64,000 bases of DNA from Symbiodinium natans (lineage: Eukaryota > Sar > Dinophyceae > Suessiales > Symbiodiniaceae). Positions 11,703 through 22,410 of the stretch are shown here, piece after piece. The position numbers and the translations under genes were made by a program. Positions within the stretch are counted from its first letter, which is position 1. Each line of letters starts with the position of its first letter. The stretch covers positions 670,001 to 734,000 of the forward strand of contig CAJNDS010001090.1 of NCBI GenBank assembly GCA_905221605.1. Direction: 5' to 3'. Below the pieces are notes generated by a model, which saw nothing but the letters and a program-made list of their open reading frames with translations, did not search any database and was not told where the DNA came from.

Positions 11703-12539
11703 TCACGACGTGGAACGCCGCGCAGGATACGGTGCCCGACGTCTCATCAGGAGCAGGTGCTCCAGGCAGTGGAGCAAGTGGGCCAAGTCCACTTGGCTGT
11801 TCAGCTCCAGGATCGCATGCCCTTCCGGCCACAGTTGCAGCACAGGCTGCTTCTCGGGCGTCACTCGCATCAGCAGCCACCCGCGTGCGTCGGTCACAAT
11901 GCCAAGCAACTGGGCGGACGGCTTCTCAGACAGGAAGCCAGCCAACAGCGCGTAGCTTTGCGCCATAGCTGCACCAAATAGCCTGGTCTCCGCGTGGTGC
12001 TCAACGGAGCCGAGATTCCGCTTTGCCTCGATAATGGCCACTGGCTGCCCAGCATCCAGCAGAATGTAGTCAGCCTTGCCAGCAAAAGGCGAAGACTTCG
12101 GCACAGGTTCTTCCAAAGCAAGGCGCAACCTGTGCTTCCGGCACAAGTGTTGCAGAATGACGTCCAGCACCATCCGTACCTGCGCTTCGTTGCCTTCAAA
12201 AGTCTTAAGGTGCCATGTGTGTTGGACCTGAACGTGCGAGGCAAAAACCGAAAGACAGGCGTCCAACCGGTCGGACAGCCGCTTTGTGCCACGCGTCTTC
12301 ACGGGCCCCTTGTGAACACCCACCTCAGCCTGCGCCAAGAATCGGGGGACGTCAGCTGCCGTAAGTTCAGTGAGGGAGGTTGGGAGGGCTGCTGCAGAGA
12401 GTGGCCAGGCTGCAATGCGGATGGCTTCATCGGAGGAAAAACGATAGGCGGCACAAGGGTATCGTTGCTCCGTGTCTGTAGATTCGCACTCGATGTCTTT
12501 CCACCTTGTGGTCCGGCGGCAGCTATGATCTGCAATCAT
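11703..12539 (-). CDS. PD-(D/E)XK nuclease-like protein (278 aa)
   Basis: The single open frame starts at an ATG (12,539-12,537). Residues 112-240 show the PD-(D/E)XK pattern: Glu118 in a helix, Asp157 in KADYILL, then Glu171-x-Lys173 in VAIIEAKRN, and a helix with Gln194 (AMAQSYALLAGF). This resembles the nuclease domain of type I restriction HsdR-N and of eukaryotic REase-like effectors. A DNA-cleaving or DNA-binding role is inferred from those residues; the substrate is unknown. The C-terminus runs into a Leu-rich helix and an Arg-rich tail and then stops just before the helicase fragment, so the two may once have been one gene. It lies in a 2.6-kb island free of telomere-like repeats. Confidence 0.6.
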   Translation of the reverse strand: MIADHSCRRTTRWKDIECESTDTEQRYPCAAYRFSSDEAIRIAAWPLSAAALPTSLTELTAADVPRFLAQAEVGVHKGPVKTRGTKRLSDRLDACLSVFASHVQVQHTWHLKTFEGNEAQVRMVLDVILQHLCRKHRLRLALEEPVPKSSPFAGKADYILLDAGQPVAIIEAKRNLGSVEHHAETRLFGAAMAQSYALLAGFLSEKPSAQLLGIVTDARGWLLMRVTPEKQPVLQLWPEGHAILELNSQVDLAHLLHCLEHLLLMRRRAPYPARRSTS

Positions 12540-12802
12540 TGGTGGCGATGAGGCTGCAGAGCTCCAACGTTCCTTCTCATGCGAAGAACCCAGAAAGAAA
12601 ACCTAGCGAAGCTGCACATCCCACAGCAGCAAAACCTCCAAGACGGGACAGCCAAGATACGGTGTCCAGATGGTAGCCAGCAGTCACTTGTGGTGGCAGT
12701 GGTGGCTGGCGATGAACCCGTCCTCCTTCAGCGACCGATGACGCCAAAGCTTCTGCAGCCTGCAGCTCGGCTGGTCAGCAAGATTCGTTCAGACCGGAAC
12801 CC

Positions 12803-13588
12803 CTAAACAGCAAACAGTGGCCAAGTGGCTGCAGCACATGGTGCGAAATTCGTTGGACCTCCAATTGCAGCAGACGCAGCATCGAATGCTCTAGCAGCCT
12901 CACGCTCCGACTGAAAGAGGCCAAGATGTTTGCGGCAACACTTCGCACGATACTTTGCCGACCTGCGATCATAGTACACTCCAAGGAAACGTGACGTCTT
13001 CCCTTCAGGAGCTGGCTCATCTTGCCATGAATCTTCCGAGAAAAAGTCGGACGGCTGCAAGAAATTCAGATTTGCCAGCTTACGGTACCTAGGGATGGCA
13101 CTCCTGCGGAGGGCTTGATCAACAATACGTGCCGCTTGAGCTTCCTCCTCGAACCTGCCCAGATAGCACCGGCCTGAACTTGTGTATATTTGCGCAAGCC
13201 ATCTCCCATGGTGCCGGCACACCCCTCTGTAAACTGACGTCCGCAACTTGGGAGAAAGTCGCATCTTGGCCTCTTCAAGGTCTTGCCTCGTTGGCATCTG
13301 ATGTGGAAAGTTGACGTGTGAACCCAGACCGCGCAGCACGACAGCAGCTGCGTCATAGACTTCTGCAGCAACTCGCTCATCATCGAATACTCCCAAGTGC
13401 CGCTTGACACTCGAAGCGGGGTCTGTAATTGAAGCGACCCATTTTCTGGCAGAGCTGCGCCAATGAACCCCTCTAAATTCCGACTGGCGCACGGCTTGTC
13501 TTTCAAGGCCTTCAGCGTCCTGGGATAAACAAGATGAGATAGCCCGACAAGTACGGCCGTACAAAGAGCACGCCACTTGCGTACGCAT
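12803..13588 (-). CDS. Triple AP2/ERF-domain protein (261 aa)
   Basis: The frame starts at an ATG (13,588-13,586). Three AP2 DNA-binding domains follow one another: residues about 36-95 (EFRGVHWRSSARKW, LGVFDDERVAAEVYDAAA, VNFP), about 117-177 (VYRGVCRHHGRWLAQI, YLGRFEEEAQAARI) and about 198-249 (RFLGVYYDRRSAKYRA, HLGLFQSEREAARAFDAA, TNFA). Each has the YRGV, W/Y-x-A and LG-x-F signatures. The first keeps the best AP2 consensus and the second has a degraded helix. Such proteins bind DNA through the three-stranded sheet and act as transcription factors in plants and apicomplexans; in dinoflagellates the family is expanded and mostly uncharacterised. No transmembrane segment or signal peptide is seen. 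Confidence 0.85.
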   Translation of the reverse strand: MRTQVACSLYGRTCRAISSCLSQDAEGLERQAVRQSEFRGVHWRSSARKWVASITDPASSVKRHLGVFDDERVAAEVYDAAAVVLRGLGSHVNFPHQMPTRQDLEEAKMRLSPKLRTSVYRGVCRHHGRWLAQIYTSSGRCYLGRFEEEAQAARIVDQALRRSAIPRYRKLANLNFLQPSDFFSEDSWQDEPAPEGKTSRFLGVYYDRRSAKYRAKCCRKHLGLFQSEREAARAFDAASAAIGGPTNFAPCAAATWPLFAV

Positions 13589-13649
13589 GCGTACGCGCCA
13601 AAGCTGGGCTCTGCATCGATGCGACCCAACGTCTCAAATTTGGACATCT

Positions 13650-14300
13650 CGACTGCAACTGCAGAACCCCAGATACATCAACCAACAGTTGGGTGCTTGT
13701 CAAAGAGCTTCTAGACTGCTGGAGCTGCCAGTAGCAAAAGTTTACCACAATGGCCTGTGAGTGCCAGCCCCGTAAGCTCAACTCTGAACCCTAAATTCCA
13801 AGCCTTAAACCCCAACGAGTTAATTAAGAGCCCAAACCACTGATTCAAGCCGAAACCATGAACCACCCTAAAGCCGGGGGCCAGGCAGAACCTGGGCGCT
13901 TGAGATGTACTGCAGGAGGGCATGGCCGACCTCCCCAGTCTTCCCATGGGCTTCTGGACTTTAGGGTTTTAGCTTTGGGTTTTAGGGCCTAAAGTTCTAG
14001 GGCTCCTGTTTGAGGGTTTGGGCCATTCTTGAGGTTGTTTCAGATCTCAGATTGAGCGTAGCCCTGTGATGCTTCTACATCTGGCGCCCCGCCAAAGCTT
14101 CGCCTCAGGCAACATTCCCGCAAAAGCCCCAAGCCCCTTCTTCCCGAACCACAAACTTTCGGAGGCACCCTCCAAAAATTCCTCCGACAACGCCCACGGG
14201 ACGCTGCGGGTGTTTTAGTCAGAGCTTGGGGACTTGAACAGCTGAGCTCCGAGGGCAGCATCCCAACACAACAAACAGCAATTGGATACACATCAAAACC
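13650..14300. other. Upstream flank of the AP2 gene and spacer
   Basis: Unique sequence with weak telomere-like matches at 13780-13830 and 13960-14030. Open minus readings at 13,711-13,947 and 14,040-14,291 lack recognisable motifs. Confidence 0.5.
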
Positions 14301-14371
14301 ACCCTAAACCCTGAACCCTGAACCCTAAACCCTAAACCCTAAACCCGAATCCCTCACTAGGCCCTCACTCG

Positions 14372-14459
14372 AAAATCGACCAAATCCACAAGCTTTGCGG
14401 GAGCTGCCCGAAGGAAGCCGCCAAAGCGCTCAGACAAGCGTGCATGGCCTACCTAAAAA
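14372..14459 (+). CDS. Candidate exon, function unknown
   Basis: Plus-strand open island reading KIDQIHKLCGSCPKEA then a Lys/Ala-rich helix ending MAYLKK. It lies between two CCCTAAA-type tracts (14303-14347 and 14462-14500). Not recognised. Confidence 0.35.
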
Positions 14460-14522
14460 AACGAACCCTGAACCCGAAACCCTAAACCCGAAACCCCAAA
14501 AAGCCCTCTAACCCTCAAAAGA

Positions 14523-14596
14523 GCGGTCGAGGCCGCCACGAGCTCCCTGTTGGAGCTGGTCGGCTCGCTCTCGGGGGTCGTCTGGCGGGGCTTCAG
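14523..14596 (+). CDS. Candidate exon, function unknown
   Basis: Plus-strand open island reading AVEAATSSLLELVGSL then SGVVWRGF, preceded by a CAAAAG acceptor-like site and followed by TTTAGGG-type repeats from 14,610. It could belong with the island at 14,372-14,459. Confidence 0.35.
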
Positions 14597-14599
14597 GGA

Positions 14600-16925
14600 T
14601 TTTGGCTTCAGGGGTTTTGGGGTTTAGGGTTTAGGGTTTGGGGTTTTAGGGTTTAAGGGTTTAGGGTTTTGGGTTTTGGGTTCAGGGCTTAGGGTGCAGG
14701 GTTCAGGGTTTAGAAGCAAGGATTTAGGGGTTTAGGCTTCAAGGGTCTAGGGTTCGGAGCTTAGAGGGACCTCAGAGTTTTAGGAGCTCTAGGGCTTCGG
14801 GGTTCTCTTTTGAGTTTCAGGGGCTCAGCGTGTCTTAGGGTTTGCGGAGGAAGCTCAGGCCGGGATTTCAACAAAAATGCAAACTCCACTGTAAGATCGG
14901 GGAACGACTTGGAGGTTCATTTGGGGCACTTCTAAGTAGGGCTAGAAGTAGGGTAACGATTGTTTTGACTGGCGATGACCTTTTTTAGAGCACTTACCAC
15001 CCCACTAATAAGCACCCAAGAACCCCCCAAAAGCAAGGAAAGTAAGAACCATTCTCCGTGACCATGTATATCAGGTACTGTTAGTACCCTTAGGCGGAGG
15101 GGCGAAGCCCCCGGAGGTGTAGGGTTCAGCGGTTTAGGGTTTGGGGTTTAGGGCTTAGGGTCTAGGGCTCAGGGATTAAGGCCCAGGGTTTAGGATCTTC
15201 GGGTTTTAGGGTTCAGGGCTGAGGGTGGGGGACTCCCTCCCAGAACCCTTCACCTCGAAACCCTCAACCCAAAGCTTTTCGTAGCAAAGCCCCAACATGG
15301 CCGGCAGCTGGGGCACCTCCGGGGGCAGCATGGAAGGCGACAGGGCCCGGTGCTTCCTCCACCTTGGCAAAGAACCGGGCTCGAAAAAAACACAAAAGCA
15401 TCAAAACTTAAGCCCTCACACGCTAGAACCCCACACAGACACGAAAGCATGCGCCCTGAACTCAAAAACCGCAAGGTCTCAAACCTTTTTTAGGCTTGGG
15501 GCTCTCGGGTGTTGTGGTGCGGGTCAGGGCTTCGGGTTTAGGGCTACGCCTTGCAACTGAGCCATGGCCCTGGCCAAACCAGAGCAGCAGCGTGCAGCAG
15601 ACGCTCCATCCGATCTAAATCCTGGCGGAGCAGCATGATTTTCCTAGCCTTCGTAGAGCCTTGCACGCATAAGCGCATGGGGATTATTAGCTTGCGGGCT
15701 CTAGGGTGCGAGTGCCTGCCGGTTTCTGGTTTAGGGCGGATTTTGTTTCAGGGTGTTCGGCTTTTGCGCTGCGCGATTCCAATGCGCGGATGCCGGGGGG
15801 GTCAGAGATATCATAATTGCTTCGTGTAAGCGTGCAACCCTAAACCCTTAACCCTGAACCCTCAAACCTAAACCCTAAACCCTGCAATCCTAAACCCTGC
15901 AACCCTAAACCCTGAACCCTGAACCCTGCAACCCTAAACCCTGAACCCCGAACCCCTAGCACCCTGGAGCCCTAACATGCGCCCCCCGAAACCTCCGGGA
16001 GTTGAATCCGGGCGAAGGACATCTCCAAGCCTCGGGAAGCGCGATCTTTGGGGCTTAGGAGTTTAGGGGTTTAGGAGTTGGGGTTTAGGGTTTAGGGTTG
16101 AGGGTTTAGGGTTTAGGGTTTCGGGTTTAGGGTTTAGGGTTTAGGGTTTAGGGGTTGTGGGGTATAGGGTTTAGGGTTGAGGGTGCCAGGGATTGGGGAT
16201 TTGGGGGCTTCGGGGTTTTGGGTGGTCAAGGCGGTCAGGGACTGAGGGCTCGAGGGTTTTAGGGTAGGGGGTTTAGGGGTGGTTTAGGGTGGCAGGGATT
16301 TCGGGTTTAGGGTTGAAGGCGTAAGGCTGAGGGTTTAGGGGGCTTAGGGTTGAAGGTGTGGGGTTTAGGGTTTAGGGCTGAGGGGTTTAGGGTTGAGGAT
16401 TTGGAGTTTCAGTGCTGGTGTCTTGGAGGGCGCGAGACGCCGAACAAAACCCAGCAAAGTTGGGCTGGATCTCAAGTGTGGCACATGGGCAGATCTCCTA
16501 TGTACTTTTGGATGTTTCGGTTTAGGGTTGAGAGAAACCCCGCGTTGTCCTGTTGCTGCATTATGGAAACGAAGCAGAGAGGGAGAAAACGTGGCCGATC
16601 GCCACTTCGTGCGTACTTCTAGCCAAAGGGCTCGGAGCCCCAGGGGTTTTGGGGTCCCCTGACCCTAGACCTCAAATCCGAAACCCTAAACCCTAAACCC
16701 CAAACCCTAAACCCTAAACCCTAAACCCTAAACCCCAAACCCTACACCCTAAACCCCCAACCCCAAGCCCCTAAGCCTTGGCAAGTTTAAGGGGTCACCA
16801 ACCTCGAAGTGCCCTTCCGAACCCTGGTCGGCTGAACCTTCAACCCTAAACCCTAAACCCCAAACCCCAAACCCTAAACCCTAAACCCCAAACCCTAAAC
16901 CCCAAACCCTAAACCCTAAACCCTT
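14600..16925. other. Telomere-like mosaic with spacers
   Basis: TTTAGGG-type tracts lie at 14605-14740, 15125-15230, 16050-16180 and 16250-16400. CCCTAAA-type tracts lie at 15836-15955, 16672-16752 and 16842-16922. An island at 15250-15370 has a minus reading containing MLPPEVPQLPAMLGLCYEKL that looks protein-like. The spacer 14840-15110 shares the motif CTTGGAGGTTCAT with the MITE-like element at 26797-26940. Plus readings across 16350-16662 are open but unrecognised. Confidence 0.6.
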
Positions 16926-16928
16926 CTG

Positions 16929-17021
16929 GGGGCCGCTGCAAGAGATCACGCCGGTGCACAGCAGCGGCAGACTATCCAGCACACCGAAACGGACCAGGAG
17001 GCAGAGGGAGAAGTCCTCTGA
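16929..17021 (+). CDS. Candidate terminal exon, function unknown
   Basis: Thirty open codons (GAAARDHAGAQQRQT, then a Gln/Glu/Thr-rich stretch) end at a TGA. The island has CCCTAAA on its left and TTTAGGG on its right. A hydrophilic C-terminal tail is plausible; there is no family match. Confidence 0.33.
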   Translation, partial: GAAARDHAGAQQRQTIQHTETDQEAEGEVL

Positions 17022-18362
17022 ATGTAGGTGTAGGGTTCTAGGGTTTAGGGTTTAGGGTTCAGGGTTTAGGGTTTAGGGTTTAGGATTTAGCGCTCGGGGC
17101 TTAGGGCTTAGGGTTCAGGGTTCTGTGTTCAGGGCTTAGGTTTTGGGTTTAGGGTTTAGGGTGATTTTGGGCTTTAGGCTATAGGAGGTTTTAGGGCTTG
17201 GGGAACGTACCCAATACGACACTCTAAGCCAACTCTCATGCTCCTCTGAGAAGGACTATGACATTTTGAGGTTCGCTATGAGGGTATCCCTAAACCCTAA
17301 AACCTAAACCCTAAACCCTAAACCATAGACTAGACACTCAACCCTAGACACTCTTTAGGCTACTGAAAGTGTTATTCAGGGCAGGTTTAGGGCGTCGGGG
17401 GTAGGGATACAACGAACCTAAACCCTACTTGGACGTTGAACCCTAAACCCTAAACCCTGAAGCTCCTGGCCCAAGAAGTTGCCGATCTTGCTGCGATCGG
17501 CTCCCTGCATTGCTGGAGTCTGACGCAGTTCGGGCTCTTTGGTGATGTAGGATATGGACGGTGGCGGGTTTTGGGTTTGGGGGCTTGAATTTAGGGTTTT
17601 GGGGTGTGGGGTTTTGGGATTTGTGGGTCTTTCTCTGTATCGGATCGCAAGTTGCATCTGCCGCACTGTGTCGAAAAGCTGCTAACGTACTTGAACTCCT
17701 AAACCCGAAGGCCTAATCACTAAACACTAAACCCCAAACCCTAAACCCCAGGAAGTCCAAACCCTAAATGTCAAAACACATGGAGTAAAGTTTATATTCC
17801 TTGCATCCGCAAATGGACACCAATTATATACACTCACCACTACACTCACCAATGACCCTGTTTCATGGGAACCCTAAACCCTAAACCCTGAACCCTAGGG
17901 TTTCGGGGGCTTTGGGCTTTGGGCTTGATAGGCTGGAGGTCGGGTGTAGGGCCAATCAAGGGGCCTCGGACTTGGGGATCCTGGGAAGGTCTGGGGTCCG
18001 ACCCGTGCGACGTATCTATCAGGTTTAGGGTTTAGGGTTTAGGGTCTAGGGTCTAGGGTTTGGGGTTTAGGACTTAGGGTTTGGGGTTTAGGGTTTAGGG
18101 TTTAAGGTTTAGGGTTTAGGGTATGGGGGTTTAGGTTGCTCTCATCTCACGGTCGGCAGGATGCATGAAGCCACCCCATGGTCCACAGCTCGCGCTTGCC
18201 ACGAGCAAAATACGAAAGACCGAAGGCCATGGACCTGAGGCCCCCTAAGCCCGAAACCCTAAACCGTAAACACTAAACCCTAAACCCTAAGCCCTGAACC
18301 CTGAACCCTAAACCCTAAACCCTAAACCCTGAACCCTGAACCCTAAACCCTAAACCCTGAAC
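17022..18362. other. Telomere-like mosaic
   Basis: TTTAGGG tracts lie at 17037-17170 and 18020-18130. CCCTAAA tracts lie at 17288-17345, 17440-17460, 17720-17750, 17870-17895 and 18243-18362. The spacer 17460-17650 is open on minus but dominated by repeat-derived Asn-Pro-Lys. The island 18150-18236 has a minus reading with MAFGLSYFARGKRELW that could be an exon. Confidence 0.6.
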
Positions 18363-18435
18363 CAGAAGCTGCCTCCGTGTGCAGGAGCGCCCGGGCCGCG
18401 GCGCCATAGCTCTCCTGTTTCTTGCTGGCTCTTGG
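18363..18435 (-). CDS. Candidate exon, function unknown
   Basis: Minus reading PRASKKQESYGAAARALLHT then EAAS, helix-like, ending at a possible donor TCTG|GTTCAGGG next to CCCTGAA repeats. Not recognised. Confidence 0.3.
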
Positions 18436-18490
18436 GTAGGGAATGGGGAGAACTATCGAGCTAGATGCCCAATAGGATCCCTTATGGAGA

Positions 18491-18503
18491 GTAGCCATTT
18501 TGG
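18491..18503 (+). other. Possible spliced-leader relic
   Basis: GTAGCCATTTTGG matches 13 consecutive bases of the dinoflagellate SL (CCGTAGCCATTTTGGCTCAAG) and then diverges into telomere-like sequence. It could be chance or the stub of a retroposed mRNA end. Confidence 0.3.
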
Positions 18504-18712
18504 GGTTTACGGCTCAGGGGGCAGGGCTTTGTATGGAGGCTCAGTCCTGTAGAGCTTCAGGGTTTCAGGGCTGAATGCGCAAGAAGAGCCGCGAAACTTG
18601 AACCCGCCCAAAACCTGAACCAAAAGCTTCGAACCTCGGCGCCGCCCTTCAAACATGAAAAAAAAGTCCGAAAGGTTAAACCCTAAGCCAAAACCGAACT
18701 CCCAAACCCTAA

Positions 18713-18836
18713 ACCCAACCCTAAACCCTAAACCCTAAACCCTAAACCCTAAACCCTAAACCCTAAACCCTAAACCCTAAACCCTAAACCCTAAACCCTA
18801 AACCCTAAACCCTAAACCCTAAACCCTAAACCCAAA
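18713..18836 (-). repeat. CCCTAAA array
   Basis: About 17 perfect CCCTAAA units. Confidence 0.95.
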
Positions 18837-19845
18837 CCCCACATCTCTTGGAGGCCCGGCGGAAAGGCCACAGGCCACCGCAAAAGCGAGACCGGCGCTG
18901 GGCTTCAGATTGAAGAGCCTCAGCGAAATCGGGTTTGGGGGGCTCCTAAATCCTCAACCCTCAACCCGAAACCCTAAACCCTAAACCCTAAACCCTAAAC
19001 CCTAGCCCTAAACCCTAAACCCTGAAGACCGGCTTCGGGACTTTGGGGACATGCACAAGACGGTGCCTAAAAGCCAGCAACACTAAACCCTAAACCCTAA
19101 ACCCTCAACCCTAAACCCTAAATGAATCTTGCTCTTGGGGTCTAAGGGTTTGAGGGTTTAAGAGTGCAAGGGTTAGGGTTTACGGGTTTCGCGGGGTTTT
19201 GGGTAAACCCCAGAACCATAAGACCTCTTGTTGAAGGCTTTTAGGGGTCGAACAGAAGCCTCCCTGAACTCTAAGACCTGCCCTTACCATTCCGGGAGGC
19301 TGCTTAAAAACCCGCATCATCTAGGGTATGAGCTTTGGGGTTTACGGTTTAAGGTTTCGGGTTTAGATTTAGCGTGTAAATTTAATGCTCAAATTTCAAA
19401 AGGCCCCAGAAGCCTATGCCCACAAGCCTATGCACATGCCGGGCGCAGCGCAGAACCAGGAGCTTCATCAGGGATTTCCTGAAACACAAGGGGCCTTTAG
19501 GGCTTTAGGGCTTATTACTTACAGGGTTTTGGGCTTTGAAAAGCCGGAAGACCTGAAACTCCAGCACCTTAAACCAAAAATGCTTAGTGCTGTGTACGGT
19601 TTAGGACTTATAGGATTTCTTGAGGTTAGGGTTTAGGCTTCCGGGGGTTCAGGGTTTTAAGGCATGGGCTTTTTGGGGGCTTAGGCTTTTAGGGGCTTCT
19701 GGCTTTTAGGCTTCTGGGGGGTTCATGAGCCCCGCTCGGTGGTGGGTTTCAGCGTGCCCTAAACCCGAAACGCTGAACCCTAAACCCGAAACTAGGGTTT
19801 TGTTGGGCTTGAGGGGTTGGGGTTTAGTGTTTAGGGTTTGGGGCC
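18837..19845. other. Telomere-like mosaic
   Basis: CCCTAAA tracts lie at 18958-19024 and 19083-19124, with TTTAGGG-type tracts near 19140-19200 and 19795-19845. The spacer 19228-19640 is open on plus in overlapping frames with no recognisable motif. Confidence 0.55.
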
Positions 19846-19848
19846 CGC

Positions 19849-19934
19849 CTGAAGGTTGTCACTTCCTTGATGGACGCTTTGGGCGTGACAAAGAACAGCT
19901 CGCGCTCGCACTGGTGGGGCACGCCGACCCTGTC
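19849..19934 (-). CDS. Candidate exon, function unknown
   Basis: After an acceptor CCACAG the minus strand reads DRVGVPHQCERELFFVTPKA then SIKEVTTF, up to a possible GC donor (AG|GCGGGCC). The composition is clearly protein-like with charged and hydrophobic residues alternating. I do not recognise it. Confidence 0.4.
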
Positions 19935-20489
19935 CTGTGGTCAGCACATGGGCTTCGGGTTCAGGGTTTGGGGGTTTGCCTTAAACCCTAAACCCTGAAC
20001 CCTAAACCCTAAACCCTGAACCCTAAACCCGAAACCCTCAACTTTTAACCCTCAACCCGAAACCCAAAGCCCTCCCCCAAACCCCAAACAACTAAACCTT
20101 AAAGCCAACTCACAGCTGCACATCGGCCCTAAACCCTGAACCTGGGGCCCGAAGCTACGCCAAGCAAAACATAGTGCGCGCGGGCCTCGAGCTTTGGGAC
20201 TTTGGGAGTTTGGTGTCAGGGGTTTTTGGGGTTTTGGGGTTTGGGGTTTAGGGTTTAGGGACCTGGTCATTGAGGTTTGGAGATGAATGTACCAGAAAAG
20301 AGAAGCCGAGATCTCCAGTCAAAGGTCGCGCGGTTTGGGGTTTAGGGTCTATCGTTTTGGGTTTCGGGTTTGTTGGATTTAGGGCACGAAATAAGGGCTT
20401 AGGGACGCGTGGCCCATCACCTAAACCCCTAAGCCCGAAACCCTTAAACACTGACCAAGTTGACTCCCAGTGCTCAGGGTTCTGTAAGG

Positions 20490-20593
20490 GACTTCGCCGT
20501 GGGCCGTGCCTCCTTCGCGCTGAAAGCGGCGAAGTAGTCCTCGGCGCCATCTTCGATTTCCTGACGGGAACCCGTCGGCAGCCCAAAGCGCAT
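20490..20593 (-). CDS. Candidate exon, function unknown
   Basis: Minus reading MRFGLPTGSRQEIEDGAEDY then FAAFSAKEARPTAKS. Left flank is CCCTAAA-like and right flank TTTAGGG-like. The Met could be internal. Not recognised. Confidence 0.35.
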
Positions 20594-20639
20594 TGTAGAG
20601 CAGAAGGGTTTTTGGATTCAGGTATCTGCGCATATTAGG

Positions 20640-21510
20640 GGTCACTGTCGGGGTCTCGGCGAGTTAGAGGCTTTCGGGTTCAGGAGCGTAGGGTTTAGGG
20701 CCAGAAAAGTTTCGCTGAGGCCTGTTCAAGCTGAAGGTACCAAAACTCTGACACGAAGCGTCTTGGTAGGGTTCAAAACAAAAACCTAAACCCAAAAAAA
20801 CTAAAACCTAAACTCTGAAACCCTAAAGTGGTTTTCACGGAAGCTCATCACAGACAAACTGAGACAGCTGGCAATTCCATCTCTTGCGACATTCCTTGCG
20901 CCGTGCTTGCGCAGAGCTTGTGCGCGCCTGGGTGTTGGCCAGTTTGTGTTGTACTTGGTTTTCGCTGATAGTTTCGTAGAAAAGGGTTGTCGGACAACCC
21001 TCACTTGATGGGTTTAGGGCTGAGGGTAACGAACCCCAAACTCGAAACAGTCACACGATGTCCGGCTTTAGGGTTTGGGGTTTACGGTTTCGGGTTTCGG
21101 GTTTCGAGTACCCTTCATGACAAGCCCGGGAGCCGAGATTGTCAGCCCCCCCGTCCTGCTCTGCCTCGCCGGAAGAGACCACGCCCCTGGCAAAAATTGG
21201 GGGTTAACGGCGAAGTGATTGAGATTTGGTGGGTGGTTTTTCAGCACTGAGCTTGAACCCTAAACCCTTACGTAACCACTAGAGGGCCTCAGGATTTGGT
21301 GTTTTCGGGTTTCGGGTTGTTAAACCTCCATTGCTTCCTTACGGGTTACAGTTCATGGAAGGCTCACAGCACTTTCGTGGCCGCCTCCCTCCAAGGCAAT
21401 TTTGAAAACCCTGTCGTAGTGGATTCCTCAGAGTGCCCAGTACCCCTTAATTAAGGAACATACCTGAAATCGTACTAAGGGTCCCTATATGGCTTAAGGG
21501 AATAGTTTGA
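20640..21510. other. Spacer with few repeats; no recognised gene
   Basis: 20,820-21,250 is mostly unique. A plus reading at 21,111-21,210 (MTSPGAEIVSPPVLLCLAG) is protein-like. 21,440-21,500 contains the 12-bp palindrome CCTTAATTAAGG. No gene is assigned. Confidence 0.5.
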
Positions 21511-21516
21511 GATGTT

Positions 21517-21598
21517 CCCTCTTATACTAACAGTCCTTAATAGGGATCATAATAGGGGTTACTCTATTGAGGATTGTTAAACTGTTAGTATAAGGGGG
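21517..21598. mobile_element. Short inverted-repeat (MITE-like) element
   Basis: An 18-bp arm at 21517-21534 is matched at 17 of 18 positions by its reverse complement at 21581-21598 (core CTTATACTAACAGT), enclosing 46 bp. A related half-copy lies at 62513-62550, so this is a dispersed family. It codes for nothing. Confidence 0.6.
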
Positions 21599-21724
21599 AC
21601 CATCCCAACCTTAAGCCCTAAACCCTAAACCCCAAACCCTAAAAGCCTAAACTCTTCTCCCTAAACCCTAAACCCTAAACAAATCCTAAAGTCAATAATA
21701 TTCCTTAAGGAAGGGGTATTGGGC

Positions 21725-21820
21725 TCGCTGGGTCTCAAGGTTTCGAGGCACTGCGCCAGCAGACCTCTCCCAATCACCATCCTCGGCCGCCGCCTGGAGC
21801 ACCTGACCGCAGGCTGCCAG
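21725..21820 (-). CDS. Candidate exon, function unknown
   Basis: After CTGGCAG the minus strand reads through CGQVLQAAAEDGDWERSAG and PRNLETQRAQYP without a stop. TTTAGGG repeats begin directly on the right. The AAAEDGDWE stretch resembles the helix of many repeat proteins but is too short to name. Confidence 0.35.
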
Positions 21821-21821
21821 G

Positions 21822-21955
21822 GTTCAGGGTTTAGGGTTTAGGGTTTAGGGTTTCGGGTTTAGGGTTTTAGGTTTAGGGTTTAGGGTTCAGGGTTCAGGGT
21901 TCAGGGATTACAGTTTAGGGTTTCGGGTGTAGGGTTTAGGGTTTAGGGTTGACGG
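21822..21955 (+). repeat. TTTAGGG array
   Basis: A telomere-like tract with TTCAGGG and TTTCGGG variants. Confidence 0.85.
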
Positions 21956-22410
21956 CGTTGGCCTTCAAAACCGAAAGGGAGCGCAAACAACTCGGAGCAC
22001 TAGGACTCCCCTCATGAACACGACTCAGCTTTTTAAATCTCCAAAGGCCTCAAGCAAGCAAGCTCCTTGAGACAAAGAAAGAACAAACATCCAGAGCCCT
22101 TCTTGCACTGGCTTCGAGGATAATATAGAGGACCTAAACCCCAAACCCGAAAGGGTTGGGGTTTGGGGGTGAGAGATTGTCTCCAGGGGCCACGAGGGCA
22201 TTGGTTAAGGCTGAGGGTTTTTGGTGCACACGGGGGTTGTTTCCGAACTCAATGAACCCCAAAGTTTGTGAGGGTTGAGGGTTGCGTCTGTCCGAACCCA
22301 AACGACAAGAGAAATCCTCACTTCTCAAGGCCAGATCCGGAAGCCCAAAACATCCAAATCCAAGAGCGAACAAAGCGCCTGCGGGTTCTGCTTGGTCTAG
22401 AGTTGAAGGT

